A DNA stretch of 64,000 nt from Hemerocallis citrina (GCA_017893485.1 CM030359.1:31748430-31812429), one strand, 5' to 3'; shown: positions 1-12,269, numbered from the stretch's first letter. Numbers and translations are program-made. The notes: a model not told the origin generated them from the letters alone.

Positions 1-3000
1 GTTCGCCGGAGCATTCCCTCTCTTCCTCGAATTCGGAGTGCGCGCTGTATGTAGCCTGGAGAACATGTCTTCTCTCGATACTGTAAGCATGAATTTAACC
101 GATTTGCCCAACTCATTTCTTGATAAGTGTTTAAATCGAGGGGGTTAATGGACGCATTTAAATGTGGGGCGCCTAATCTCTAATATTATAATGGGGGAAG
201 GCCTTAGTGTCATTTGTCAATCTAACAACACATGCGATGCATGTACATAACTAATATGAATGAGGTTTCAGGTTCGAATCCTCACTACCTCAGAGTTTTT
301 ATTTAGAAAAATAATAATAATTTATTAAGACGTGCATTGTCCGTGCATAGCTAATATAAAAGAGGTCTTAGGTTCGAGATTCAAAATTTTTACCTTAAAA
401 GACATGTATTTATTAAGACGTGCATCGCACATGTAAATTACTATTTAGTTGAATACTGCATTGATCTACTTTTGAAAATTAGTTTCAAAAATGGCCTATT
501 TTGAAAATTAGTTTAACCCTATTTCGGAAGGAAAAAAAAACCTCATTCTACCTTTGGATCCAAATATGACCAAGTACAAGTTAACTAACATGCCTAGTAA
601 ATAAAGCCCTCAAATCTCTACCCCCGTCTCTCTCTCTCTCTCTCAATTCTCCGATCTTGTCAAAATTCGCGGTGTCCATGGCTTCGGTCGACGTCATCCG
701 ATCTTGCCTCGACTCCATTCGCCAGGCCCTTCCTCCCTTGTTCAGATTGTGCCCTAGTTTGTATTAACTTGAATCAAATGTTTCGGAAGCTTCTGATTAT
801 TTGAATAAATTTTATCAGATCTCGGAGGTTAATATGAAGGAGGTTTCACGTTCGAGCCGTCACTACGTCAAAGTTTTTATTTAGAAAAATAATAATAATT
901 TATCAAGACGTGCATTATCCGTACATAGCTAATATAAAAGAGGTCTTAGGTTCGAGATCAGATTACGTCAAAATTTTTACCTTAAAAACATGTATTTATT
1001 AACGTGCATCGCACATGTAAATTTCTATTTAGTTAATTGGACTTGAGAATGATGTGATGTAAGGTTGTGTTTCATCAATTCAAAAACTTGCAATGCACCC
1101 ATGCTATCTCTTAATAGTGGAGGTCATTTTATTATCTCAATGCACAATGATTATCCTCAATTGCCAAATGTTAGAGCATCCATAGTCGTGATTGTTTAGA
1201 AAATGCATAAATGCATAAATGCATAAATGCATATAGCATTTTGGCTCTTTGCTGCAGTCGTCGAATGGTATTTTATACCAATTTAATATATAAAAAATTC
1301 AGACGGAACTTCACCTTACGTCCCACGATTTTGAAGGATTTTTTAATAATTTTTTATTAATTAAAAACAATGTTTAAGTTTAAATAAAATAATAAGTGGG
1401 CCCCTCCTTGGACGCAACTTCAGCTCCCAGATTTGATTTCATTTGTTAAATTCCAGTTTTAAAATTAAAAACGTCGACGCATTGTGAAGTTGCGGCTGAT
1501 GATTTTAAAAAATATTTTTTTTCGTGAGATGCAAAGTGAAGTTGCGTTCGACGAATTAAAAAAATATTTTTTTCGTGAGACGCAAAGTGAAGTTGCATCC
1601 TGTATAATATGCATTTCTCTCAAATCTCCTCTCATATATAGCAATCTACTGTCGCTATTTATGCATTTTATGCATAAATAGCAAACGACTGCAGCTGCAG
1701 CTGATCGTTTGCTATAAAATGCATAAATAGCACACGACTGTGGATGCTCTTATAAAATAGAGAACAAAAGGCAATTCCAATGCATGTGTTGGGTTTCAAA
1801 TAGTACAGATTAACTAATGCTTCGAATTGTTTGATGTTAGTCAAATATTGTGGTCAATAATCTTGTTGCTTCACAGACTATGGATTGGAAAGCAGCAAGC
1901 ATAGGGCCTGCGCAAAAGATGGTAGTCATCACATCTCGTCTTCTCAGTGATGCACATCGGTATATCTTGCGGTGCCTGGGAACCCATCAAACAATCCTTC
2001 AGTGTATTGTATTTACATCTATTTCAGAGGTGCTTCTCAAATGCCCGGTTGACTGATTATTTTTAAGTGAATCTATTGTTGTTATTTTTTTAAAGTTTTC
2101 ATAGACAATTCTCAAGAATTTTTTTTGTCTAAATAATAGATCTTTTATGATTTAGAAATTTGAACAATATATTCACTTTTTACTTATATGAAATTACCTT
2201 TTTTATGCCAAGCACTTGTAGTGCAAGTGGCAACCGGCAAGGCTTCTCATTCTTAAGTCACAAGGCTTCTCACTCTTAGGCCACATGTTTGATTCTGGCC
2301 TTAGATGAAGTTAATTTGGGATGTTGAAATGTCTCTCTCCCCATTGTGGATATATATGTAGCACTGTCACAGTTACCCGAAACCCGGACCCGGCATTGGA
2401 CCGGAACCGACTCGATCTATTCGAGTCCGGATCCTAAAATAAGACCCGATGCACTTTCGGGTCTGAGACCGGGTCCGCTCAAAATAGAACCGACCCGGAC
2501 TCGGACCCGTTAAAAAATACCCCCAAATATATAGAATTTGAATAATAGGGTTATAGGAATATACATATAAAAATATTTGTTGAAGATATGTAAATATAAT
2601 ATTAATTCATGTACTTAAGTGCAAAAATTGTTAGAATCATAGGGTATCGGGTGCAAAAATACTAAAGTGCAAATATTTATTCTCTACTACCGGACCCGAT
2701 GGGTAAATTTTTTTAACTAGGACCCGGACCCGAATCCGGTTCTTGCAAGTCCGGGTCCGGGTCCAATTTTTGGACCCGTGAGGTACCGGGCCCGGGTAGT
2801 GGAGGACCCAACCCTATAGGACCCGATACCAGCTCTATATATATGTGGTCTACTTGATTGTTTCTCTGAAGTTTTCCAACCTTCCCTGGTTTTCCAATCC
2901 ATTTTATTAAAACCAAAAGAGTTGATCACCCTGTTTTGTGTGCTCCACTGTGTTCTTGCAATATAGACCTTCATTTTTTTGTCGACATGGGCGCAAGGGT

Positions 3001-6000
3001 TCTAATCTGGTATGGACATGGGGCATTGAGAATTACAATTCTTCCAAATTCTAGACATTTAGGGGTACAGCTAAGTGTTGATTGAAATCATATGTCCATG
3101 CAACTCATAAAACTTAAGTACATGTAACTCATAACTGTGTATATTGGGTTCTCATGTAAATAGAGCTATAAATATCTTTTGAAAATAGCTTCACTTCATC
3201 TAGTACATATTTCTTGTCTGACATATATTTTTGTTTATAAAACCTTCATTCCCCAAATTTGGTATGTCAACAAATCGTGGAACTATTTCTTTGATATTAT
3301 TCTGAATTGAAGGACAATCTAGTTCAAAATTAACGCACCCTGCTTGCCCCTACTGAAAATGTTAAAAAAGTAGCAGAACAAGATTCTCCCTTCAGTTAAT
3401 CTTCTCCCAATTAATTATTGTTAACATCGAAATGATTTGATGCATTTCTCATTTTATGTTTATAAATGAAAGTCATGATCTTTGAAAGATTACCTCCAAT
3501 ATTTTTCTCAAAATTTTACCAATTCAGATGTTCATCTTGAAGCTTATGCGTTATTCTATGTGTGCTACAAATTCAGATAGCTCACTCATCCTATGCTGAT
3601 TCACCTCTGGGACCTGATGCTTTTCGTGAATATGGAACCTTGCTTCTCCAAGACTATGAAGAGCTTCTGAAGAAGAGTGTGAAAAAGGGTACTGATCTGC
3701 ATCTGCAAGGTGAGAAAAGAGTCTCGTCAGGTCGTCATGAGGAAAACCTTACTTTTGAAGGTGATGGTTGGCCAGACTTTGATGAAGTTTCTGATCCTAC
3801 TGTAGAAGCTGAGTCTAGCTCAAAGGATTTATCTGATTATTCTATAAGTTATACCCAAGCAGAAGATCAGTCTGCAAAACTGCATATCTCTGTGCAACAC
3901 TTCCCTATGATCATGTGCCCTATTTCTCCAGGAGTCTTTGTTTTTCCTTCAGAAGGAACAATTGCAGAAGCATGCTTGTCAAATAGTCAGGAGGATTCCT
4001 TTAGTCCTGGATTGCCTTCTATCTCTACTGGACTACCTTGTGATGGTGAAGATGTTCTTCCTGGTGCAACGCTAACTGCGGATTTCCTTTATCATCTTGC
4101 TGCAAAGGTATTTCTCTATGACTATTTATCTGTTATTTTTCTCTTACTAGCAATTTAAATGTGCAAATACACCTATAATGATATTTAATATCAATAGAAA
4201 AAAAAAATCTACAGACAAAGATGAGAAGTCCAAAGAAACTTTAATTTCTTAGAAATTAATATATTTGTTACAGATTTGGATAAGAAGAAATGAGGTGCCA
4301 TGAAATTGTTTAAATAAGAAGAAAGTATATTATGTCTGGATGGAAGTGATAGGATTCTTAACTTAATTAGATGGGAGAGAGGGGAGATCGTGCAATTTGT
4401 CAGGAATTTTGATATACCCTAAATAATTTGATTAAACTATTATGGTGGACTATGTTCTGTTCATATCATACTATATAGAAGTCCTAGATTTGGGCAAAAC
4501 TGGTAAATAACCTCAAGGAATTTGCTATCTGACTCGTTTTCTTATTTTACTATAGAGACGTCTTAAGTTAATTCTTGCTTCAAATTTGCTATAATCAGCA
4601 AACCTACTTTTTTTGGTTTCCCTTTCTCTTTTGTTATAAATTAACAGATGGATCTGAAGCTTGAAATATTTTCATTGGGTGATACATCTAAAGTCATTGG
4701 CAAAATGTTGACAGACATGTCGAGTCTTTATGATGTGGGTCGGCGCAATAAAAGATCGGCTGGTTTGTTGCTTATTGATCGTACACTTGATCTTCTAACT
4801 CCTTGCTTCCATGGTGATTCATTTCTTGACTGCATGTTATCCTCTCTGCCTTGAAAGGATCGGACCAAATCTACTTTACTGAGAAGTTCTCACTCATTGA
4901 CCAAACAATCTCATGTTAATATAGAACGACCTCCGCTTGATATACGAATACCTTTTGAAACAATTTTCAGTAAAGAAGAAACTTCAATGAACAGCACTCA
5001 GCTATCTGAGAATATTGTTGCTTTCATATCGGGATGGAACTCTACTGAAGTTGGCGATGATTCATCGGATTTAGCTGTTCTTTCTGAGAAGGTACATAAT
5101 GACAATCTGGATCTTGAATTTAGTAGCTTGTTGAGTGGGTCCTTTTTATCCAACTACACTGGGGGAAATTACTTAGAAGCATTGCTTGATAGGAGAGCTA
5201 AAGATGGCGCTTTGATGATCAAGAAATGGATTCTAGAAGCTCTGCAGCATGACAAAATACCCCTAAATTCAAAAGGCCGCTTGGGTTTGACAACCCCTTC
5301 AGAGCTTCACACTTTAGTAAAAAAGTTGGCCCCTAATCAATTGTCTTTAATAAGAAACAGAGGGATTATCGAGTTAGCATTAGCTACTGAAATTGCTCTG
5401 AGTGAGCCTAGTAGTTCCCGTTGGGATGCATTTGTGAGTGCCGAAAGAATACTGACTGTGACCTCTGTAGATACTAGCCAGTCTCTTTCAAGCCAAATTT
5501 GCGATTTTATCAATACAAGCACTCTACCTAGATCTAAGGAACCGCAGAAATCCACGGCATCCAATGGTCTTCTTTCCTTTCAAGATGCACTGCTTTTAGC
5601 AATGATTGGGTATGTTTTAGCTGGCGAAAACTTTCCGACATCTGGGTCAAATGGGCCTTTCTCTTGGGAAGAAGAGCATCACTTAAAAGAAGCTGTAGTT
5701 GATGCCATTCTCGAAAAGGCAACAACCGGAAAGCTGGATTTTCTTCATGGTCTCGAAAGAGAACTTGAAGCTAGATCGAAAAACGAAGAATCTTTGAAGC
5801 ACGAAGATTCTAAACTTGATGACTTTGATGATCAATGGGGTGATTGGGATGATGAAGATAATGATCAGCAGAATGATACGGCATATAATGACATGCAGCT
5901 TAAACTGGAGTTGCGAGATAGGGTGGATCATCTTTTTAAGATTTTCCATAAATTATCCGGTATTAAATGGAGAAACCCTTCCCTTAAAGAAGGGTTTGTT

Positions 6001-7088
6001 ACTTCTGCAAGTAGTTTTGGAGGTGATCCTTATGCTAGAAAAGGGTTGATTTACAAGCTTTTAACTACTGTGTTCGCCAAGTACGATGTTCCTGGGTTAG
6101 AATACCACTCTTCTGCTGTTGGCAGGTTTTTGAAGAGTGGGTTTGGTAGGTTTGGGCTTGGACAGGTATTTTGTCAGCTTTTGCTTTTCTTGATGTTGTT
6201 TTTGTGTTTGTTAATAATTTCATAATACGTACAGTTCAACTTCTTCTCTTCCTCTCTAGGCAAAACCAAGTTTTGGAGATCAGAGTGTGCTCTTAGTTTT
6301 TGTGGTGGGAGGCCTTAATACTCTTGAGGTTTGTAGTTTTATCTTGTTTCTTTTGAATTCATATATGAGATCCCACTGTCTCTCTAATTTAATAATAGTA
6401 TTTAAAATTTTGGATGTTTAGGAGAAGTTTTCATTAGAAGCTACGAGCTTATTAGATGTCGAGGGCATATTCTTGTATATTGGCAGGTGTATCAATACTG
6501 TAGATCTCCATTTGGTTCAGCCCAGTGCATAGGTCAAATGGCTGGTTCAGATGCGCACTTACAAATTACTGCTTGTTAGTTGTTGTATGCATGCAGTCGG
6601 ATTTTTGATAGCATAGTGCAGCAAGCATTCTTAAGTTGTTTGATTTGTTATTTAAATTCTTTCTACTTATACCGAACTTGAATGATTTTGCGTATTTACT
6701 TTGACACAGTGAACCAGCAGGATATGTTGTCAATCCCTTATCCTCTTGCGAAGATTTTCTCCAAAAAAAATGAGATAATGACATGGACTCTAAAGAATAT
6801 CTGATATCTAATAATAGAATAATGCTGAACAGTTTTACCTTTTTCATTTTTTCCCCTTAATTTTGTATTTTACAATGTCACTCATTTTATCTCTGTATCA
6901 AAACCAAATTTCCCGAGTTATTTCACTGAAAATTATCCTTATCCTTTTTTCCATGCTAGGTTCGAGAAGCTATGGAGGCAGTTTCAGAAAGCCGCAGACC
7001 AGATACAGAGTTGATTCTTGGCGGCACTACACTTTTAACTCCTGACGATATGTTTGAATTGCTGTTGGGATCTTCTAGCTATATTTAA
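1..7088 (+). CDS. MIP3: Sec1/Munc18-like tethering protein MIP3 (5'-partial, exons at 1-82, 1877-2029, 3577-4107, 4648-6165, 6260-6328, 6960-7088)
   Basis: The six exons join in phase 0 at GT-AG introns, and the joined reading matches plant MIP3, the relative of human SCFD2. MIP3 is a Sec1-family member of the MAG2 (Dsl1/NRZ-like) complex that tethers Golgi-derived vesicles at the ER. What I see: exon 1 enters the window in mid-codon and encodes AFPLFLEFG...SLENM; exon 2 has TSRLLSDAHRYILRCLGTH; exon 3 has DSPLGPDAFREY; exon 4 has LLLIDRTLDLLTPC, an acidic DDFDDQWGDWDDE stretch and a SGFGRFGLGQ end; exon 6 ends GGTTLLTPDDMFELLLG. About 45 N-terminal residues should lie left of the window. Oddity: TGA at 4852-4854 in exon 4, after SSLP, where relatives carry Arg. 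The frame stays open for over 430 codons afterwards, so this is a fresh nonsense mutation, an assembly error, or a pseudogene. A 44-nt intron hiding the stop is too short to be likely. Confidence 0.85.
177..445 (+). mobile_element. Non-autonomous Helitron in MIP3 intron 1
   Basis: It starts TCTCTAATATTATAATGG after host A176. It ends with a short hairpin (GTGC-ATC-GCAC) about 10 bases before a degenerate CTAT end. The same two ends occur at 25830-26014 and, inverted, at 7915-8150. No ORF is present. The interior holds two similar sub-units built around 'aggttcga'. Confidence 0.65.
446..677 (+). promoter_or_regulatory. Possible duplicated MIP3 promoter/5' leader
   Basis: AT-rich sequence with an AAATAAAG box near 600 and a CT-repeat pyrimidine patch (about 630-646), the usual look of a plant core promoter and leader. 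It stands directly before a second copy of the MIP3 start codon at 678. Whether it is active is unknown. The true promoter would lie left of the window. Confidence 0.4.
678..728 (+). pseudogene. Duplicated start of MIP3 exon 1 inside intron 1
   Basis: An ATG opens MASVDVIRSCLDSIRQ, very like the N-terminus of plant MIP3 as I know it, and then loses similarity and hits TAA about a dozen codons later. The real exon 1 end lies at 1-82, upstream of this copy. This is therefore a truncated tandem repeat of the gene's 5' end lodged in its own first intron. Confidence 0.6.
826..1034 (+). mobile_element. 5'-truncated second copy of the intron 1 Helitron
   Basis: It repeats the 3' two thirds of the element at 177-445, including the paired 'aggttcga' sub-units and the terminal GTGCATCGCAC hairpin and CTATTTAG end, but lacks the TCTCTAATATT start. 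With the exon-1 fragment at 678-728 it looks like the right half of a tandem duplication that later lost its middle. Confidence 0.55.
1174..1749. mobile_element. PIF/Harbinger (Tourist-like) MITE in MIP3 intron 1
   Basis: Terminal inverted repeats begin GAGCATCCA(T/C)AGTCGTG and are flanked by a TTA duplication at 1171-1173 and 1750-1752. At 576 bp it is far too short for a transposase. The interior is A/T rich with a fourfold AAATGCATA repeat and a duplicated 'cgtgaga(t/c)gcaaagtgaag' block. The short reading frame at 1484-1681 comes from these repeats and is not a gene. Confidence 0.75.
2359..2837. mobile_element. hAT-type MITE in MIP3 intron 2
   Basis: An 8-bp direct repeat TATATATG flanks it (2351-2358 and 2838-2845), the duplication size of hAT transposons. 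The ends read TAGCACTG and, on the other strand, TAGAGCTG. Both arms are made of degenerate GGACCCGG-like repeats, a form common in plant hAT MITEs, which gives short opposed reading frames that I do not regard as genes. Confidence 0.6.
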
Positions 7089-7440
7089 CTCGGATTTTTT
7101 TTCCCGCACTGAACAAAAATCACCAGTAATGCCTATGGTTTCAGTCCCTCGTCTACTATTAAAGATTTCAAGCTGTTAATGCCGAGCTTTGCCATTACCA
7201 AAGACGGGCAAACAGAATTGTATTCTTAACCCATGGCACTATTCTGATATTTAACAATTGAAGGAGTCGTGTTAATTAGTCGCGAAAGCTTCAAAGATAA
7301 GAGATGCTACAGGTGAGTAGTGCTCCAGGACTAAACTGACCTTGAGTGAAAGGTTTGTGAATAGCTATCAAAGTTGCTGTTTCTTTTAACAAGTTCGAAG
7401 ATGTAGACTAGAGAGCTGCTACTCAATCAAGAAACTTGCT
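7089..7440 (+). other. MIP3 3' flank / probable 3' UTR
   Basis: Sequence following the MIP3 stop codon TAA (7086-7088). I see no further coding signal. No single convincing polyadenylation signal could be chosen. Confidence 0.4.
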
Positions 7441-7652
7441 GAAGAATGCTTCTCAAATGTGCTAAACAGTTGATGGAAAAGATACAAGTTCATGATGTTG
7501 GCATTCTTCAAATCGTGCAAAAACTGTTATATGTTGCTGTTAGTTTCGATTATTTTTTGTTAACAACTGTAGTTCATTCTGGTTTTATTAACCTTTCATT
7601 AATTAATGAAACGGTGACGCCTTCACCATTTTATTCCAAAAAAAAAAAAAAA
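7441..7652 (+). mobile_element. 5'-truncated LINE 3' end
   Basis: It ends TTAATTAATGAAACGGTGACG followed about 20 bases later by an A tract (7638-7652). The LINE at 8234-9162 and the element at 61596-63627 end in the same way. No clear target duplication was found, so the left border is a guess. Confidence 0.45.
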
Positions 7653-7914
7653 CTTAGTTCTAGTGCTGCATGGATATTGCACGGAGTCCATCCTCCCTGT
7701 ATTTTTTGCTTTTTAATTCAGGTCTTCCAGTTGTACACTCTGTAAACTTACATAAATGAAGGCTATATATGGTTATTTTGAGGGTTGAGGTTCATACGTG
7801 TTTAAAGAAATTACAGGCTGAGTATTTTTCTTGTAATTTCATGTCATGTGAATTTATCAATAACATTCATAAATTTAACTACTGCTTTTAATTTTTATAT
7901 TCGCTTTAAGTAGA

Positions 7915-8150
7915 CTAGTATAATGTACGTGCGTTGCACGTCGAAAAAAAAATAAAGTCATCAAATTAATTGAATATATATCGAATAAGAAAAAGAATAG
8001 TTTATATTTGAATATTTGATTTGGGATATATGTGCGGTGCACATTTATTTTTGTAGGATATAGTTTGGGCGTGTATTATACATATTTATATAGTTAAAAA
8101 ATTAGAGTTTGTTGTTACAAACTCTAACTCTCCCATTAAAATAGTAGAGA
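7915..8150 (-). mobile_element. Non-autonomous Helitron, minus strand
   Basis: On the minus strand it starts TCTCTACTATTTTAATGGG and ends with a GTGCAACGCAC hairpin followed by CTAG. It is the same family as the Helitrons at 177-445 and 25830-26014. It has no coding capacity. Confidence 0.7.
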
Positions 8151-8233
8151 TGGACAAGTTGAAATAATATAGAGAGTATATCTTGCTCTTCAACTTTCTT
8201 TGCTACAACTAACGTCATTAACATTTAACAGCC

Positions 8234-8848
8234 TTAGATGACGAAGGGGAAGGGGGTCAACTAAACGACTTAGATGACGAGCGATTGTGGAATAGAGACG
8301 CGTCATACGTCTTCTCAGTAGCATCTATGTATAGATGGATCAATGACGGTGGAACTAGATGTAAAGACCAATCGGTTATTTGGGGAGCTTACGTCCCGCT
8401 CAAAGTCAAAATCTTCTGTTGGCTGGCACACAAAGACGCGATCTTGTCAAAAGTAAACCTAATGAGAAGGAATATGCCAATCGACGTTAGTTGTAGTATA
8501 TGTCAGCATCCAGAGGAGGACGTGACTCATATTTTATTTCTATGCCCCAAAGCGCGGTTAACATGGGAAGTGGTTTGTAGGGGTTTTGGGGTAGAGCAGG
8601 TTCCTAATTCCATATCTGATATTTGGGGGACTTTTAGAGACTGTCACATTAGGTCAGGGGATAAAAAGTCGTGGGATATAGCTGTAGCAGCATCGATGTG
8701 GAACCTATGGCTAGAAAGAAACGATCTAATATTTCGAAATATTTCATTATCATTTCACAAATCCATGAGTAAAATTTTTGTGTTGATTTTGGAATGGGCA
8801 GGGAATCAGGATGAAGCAAAGAGGAGGAGAATCAGCGAAGGGGAATAG
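8234..8848 (+). pseudogene. LINE ORF2 C-terminal fragment, reverse-transcriptase zinc-binding domain
   Basis: The reading contains the plant LINE C-terminal zinc-binding pattern: WNRDASYVFSVASMYRW, then WGAYVPLKVKIFCWLAHKD, then CSICQHPEEDVTHILFLCPKA (Cys-x2-Cys...His...Cys), then a WNLWLERNDLIF motif. This corresponds to the zf-RVT family. The frame is open throughout, so the copy is fairly young, but endonuclease and RT domains are missing and it cannot move by itself. Confidence 0.85.
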
Positions 8849-9162
8849 ACCGACACAAAAGCTTAGGGAGGAGGGTCGAAGGATCTATGAAAGAGGAGCA
8901 GTCAGCGGTGGTATAGATTTTGGGTATTTACTTTTGAACTCGGGTACATCCGAGTACTTTTGTTGTCTACTTTAGACTTAACGTGCAACTGGTGATGCAC
9001 GTGGTTGTAGTTTAATTGTTGTTGCTTTCCTTTTTCTCGGGTAGGTCCGAGTTCGGATGTTGGGATGCATGTTGCTCATGTACTTGTAATTACTGTTGTA
9101 ATGCTTTGTTTCGTTATTACTTATTAATGAAACGATGACGTGAGTCATCTTTTATCAAAAAA
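8234..9162 (+). mobile_element. 5'-truncated LINE (L1-type non-LTR retrotransposon)
   Basis: A 13-bp target duplication ACATTTAACAGCC flanks it exactly (8221-8233 and 9163-9175), and it ends in a short A run. One open frame enters at the truncation point and runs to 8848, followed by a 3' UTR of about 300 bp ending TTATTAATGAAACGATGACG. Only the ORF2 C-terminus survives, as expected from incomplete target-primed reverse transcription. Confidence 0.88.
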
Positions 9163-9278
9163 ACATTTAACAGCCAGTTCAACGAGTATTTATGCTTTTT
9201 TGTGTGTGGTAATTTTGGAGGGTAACTAATAGAAGGAAGTGGGGAAGCACATTTAAGGTTTTCTAGAGAATAAGAAAA

Positions 9279-9302
9279 GGGGGGGGGGGGGGGGGGGGGG
9301 GG
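9279..9302. repeat. Poly-G tract of 24 bases
   Basis: An uninterrupted run of G just before an LTR relic. It may be partly a sequencing or assembly artefact; such runs can also form G-quadruplexes. Confidence 0.8.
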
Positions 9303-11535
9303 AGAGGGTGTGTCATGCCCTGCTTCTTAAAAATATGGAATACGTGTGCGTGACTAAACCTAGCGAATGATTTTAATATCATCCATAAGCTGTAGGATCG
9401 ACTCAGCATCATAATAAGAATATAACAAGATATATATATAACCAAGCATGCATGAATAATTTATTAAGCAACAGAAAACAATTGAAACAAATAATAATAT
9501 CCAAATAGTTTTCAAGTCTGGATCAAATGCAAAACTCGAGAACATAAGCCCGTTACAAGTTTTAAGTAGTAAGAATAAATAACACATGGAAATCAAATAA
9601 ATTAAGTATGTCTTTTCTCCATTTGAATCCTACAATCTCTGCTCACCAATTCCAGCAGGCAACACATCTCAAAAGTCTATTTAATAATTTAAAAAAGGGA
9701 GAAAATAGTGAAAACAAGAGAAATGCCCTTAGTGCAAGTTAGGGCCACAAATAGTAAAAACAAGTACAAGAAATATGGAACAAGATTTTGGAATCAAGAA
9801 TATAATAGACATGCAACAAGTAGTAGGAATTCAAGAACTAGCTAGCAAGAAGAACAACTCAAGTGATCAGGTTGGGTAACAAATACTAATAGTGGAGTAA
9901 GTGTCAAGTGAACATGTAAGGGTATCCAACATCAAGTGACAAGTATGAAGTACAAGTGTCAGGTAACAAGTCTCCAAGTATAGTGTCAAGTTGTCAAGTA
10001 CAAGTATCAAGTTGTAATTGTCAAGTATTATGCTCAAGTATCAAGTCTCATGTATCATGTCATCAAGAATCAGGTAAGCATGTATCAAGTTCGAGTTTCA
10101 TGTATCAAGTCTTGTAGTTATTACTATCTAGGTAGCACTTAATGCATCCATCTTTTTACTATATGGTTGCTACATACAAATCAGTTACGTTTAGGCCTAG
10201 TAGTGGATTTTATAGGGCGGTGTACTCAACTATCAAGTAGGAAATACGAGCAAGTGATCAAACCATGGGCTCTAGAGGTGGCCCCCGTAGGCTCTAGAGG
10301 TGTCCTCCGTCAACCCTTGACGTGGTACTTAGTTCTACGTGGCACTTAGTTCCATGTGATCGCAAATACATGTCATGTAATCATATAATGGGCTCTAGAG
10401 GTGGCCCCCGTTGTAGAACCCCGTATTTTCAAATGTTATTTTTATATTCGAAAATGAAATTAAATTTACTTTTGGAGATTTAATGAACATTTTCAGAAAA
10501 TTTATCTTTTGTACACGAGCGAAACACGTGCAAACGCTTTTATGAGAAGTGTGAAAATTTAGTTTTCCTTATGAAAAATCTTTATTTACTATTTGAGATT
10601 TAATTAGTATTTTTCCAGATTTTTCTGAAATTTATTGGAGCTATTTGCAAATTTTTGAGAAAAGAAGGACCTTTTTGCAAAACTGACATTTTTAGGGGTT
10701 AAAGTGCAAAAGGTGCATTCTGGACGTTTTGAACAGTGCTAATTGAGATTTAGAATGCATATTTTCTTATAAATCCAAATTTAAATGAGTTTTGATGGAA
10801 TTTCCAAAGAATGATCTATACATGCAAATTGTATTTTGGGAAGGGTTGTTTTGCAAAGTTGCGGGTAAAACCCTAATTATCAATCCGGCATATTTAAGTG
10901 ATTTTTACCCCAGCCGTCATTGTGGATAAAATATTGAATTTTTGGGAGATCTTTTGGTGGAGCAAGAACTTTTGGATCTAGCAAGAAGAGGATTTCTTTG
11001 TGGACTATTCTCAAATCCTAAGGTGAGTAATATAAAAATTTGTTTGTTGTTTGATGTATGTTGTTGTTTGATTTGCTATCATGCATGGAAGAAATTTATC
11101 TTGTGGTTGATTTATGTGTGCAAATATCATGATGTAATGATTGGTTGTGGTGAACAATTTAGATCTCGTAATGTGGTGTGAAACATGTGAACAATTGTGA
11201 ATGAAATAGTAGATTCTTAATATTGAAATTGTTTGCTAAAAGCATGTTGAGATTTGTGCATGAACACCTGGACATTAGAATTATAAATCAGATTCTTATT
11301 CATTTTGTGAAAGAGACTTAGATCTTGTAAAACCCTAACAAAAGGATTTGTGATTTAGAATATGAGAATTTAGATCTTGACATATTGATGTTTTGAGTGA
11401 TATATACATATGCCTGATGAAGATTTGTGGAGATTTATTATTTTCCTGAATACGAACTATTTTCATAAACAATGATTCGTTAGAAACTCCAAATTTCGAT
11501 TTTGTAATCAGACTTGAATCTTGAAATTCTGTAGG

Positions 11536-11880
11536 CCGACCATCGACTGGCCTACTGTGCAGTCGACTGGTATGAGCCTGATATTTTATTTTAGATTTGT
11601 TGAAAAAGTTGCTCTGGGCAGTCGACCTAGCCCCTAGGCAGTCGACTGGTCCACTGTGAGAAATTATTTTTGAAAGAATTATTTGTCCTTCTGGACAGTC
11701 GACCTATAACCCAGTTAAGTCGACTTTTACACTTAGAATATTTTTGAGAGGATTACTGGAATTTTCTCGGGTAAGTCGACTGACCCTCTTGTAAGTCGAC
11801 TGATACGAGACTTAGTTTATTTTTGTTAATTCTTGAATTTGTTCCACTGGATAGTCGACTTATCGCCAGTATGAGTCGAC
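11536..11880. repeat. Five-unit repeat of paired GTCGAC sites, period about 78 bp
   Basis: Paired (A)GTCGAC or TCGACT sites lie near 11543/11562, 11621/11641, 11698/11719, 11775/11795 and 11854/11875: about 20 bp within a pair and 77-79 bp between pairs. Sequence between the sites is poorly conserved, while the palindromes are kept. Confidence 0.75.
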
Positions 11881-12269
11881 TGATACTGAAGGACATTTGT
11901 AAACTTCAGTATTAATTCGAATGATTAGTTTTTATATATTTGATGTTTCAGTTCAGTTTAAGATTAAGCTTTGGACCTTGAGATATTCAGTTGAGCATGT
12001 CGTTGAGACATTTAGTTGAGCCACTTGTTAGTGGGATTTGGTTTAGTCTTTTGAGTTTGAGTCTCTAGAGGCGAATGACCCTAGTATACCGGTGTTGAGT
12101 ATTTGGTTGAGGCCCATTGAGGCATTTCAGTTATTTGGATCTGAGTTTAGGCCGGTAGGGTGCATGACTCTAGGAGATTCGTTAAGTAAACAATTAACCA
12201 AATTTTAAGGACAGGCACTAGTGGTGATATGATGAACGGGAACATGAGTCACGAACCTCAGTATGGCTT

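Noticed and set aside
4810..4854. A mini-intron removing the MIP3 stop (GT at 4814 to AG at 4857)
   Set aside because: Only 44 nt, below workable plant intron size, and it would remove conserved HGDSF-type residues.
9840..10120. CRISPR-like or satellite array of 'caagtatcaagt'
   Set aside because: Units are irregular and very short. The same decayed repeats occur in all LTRs of this family.
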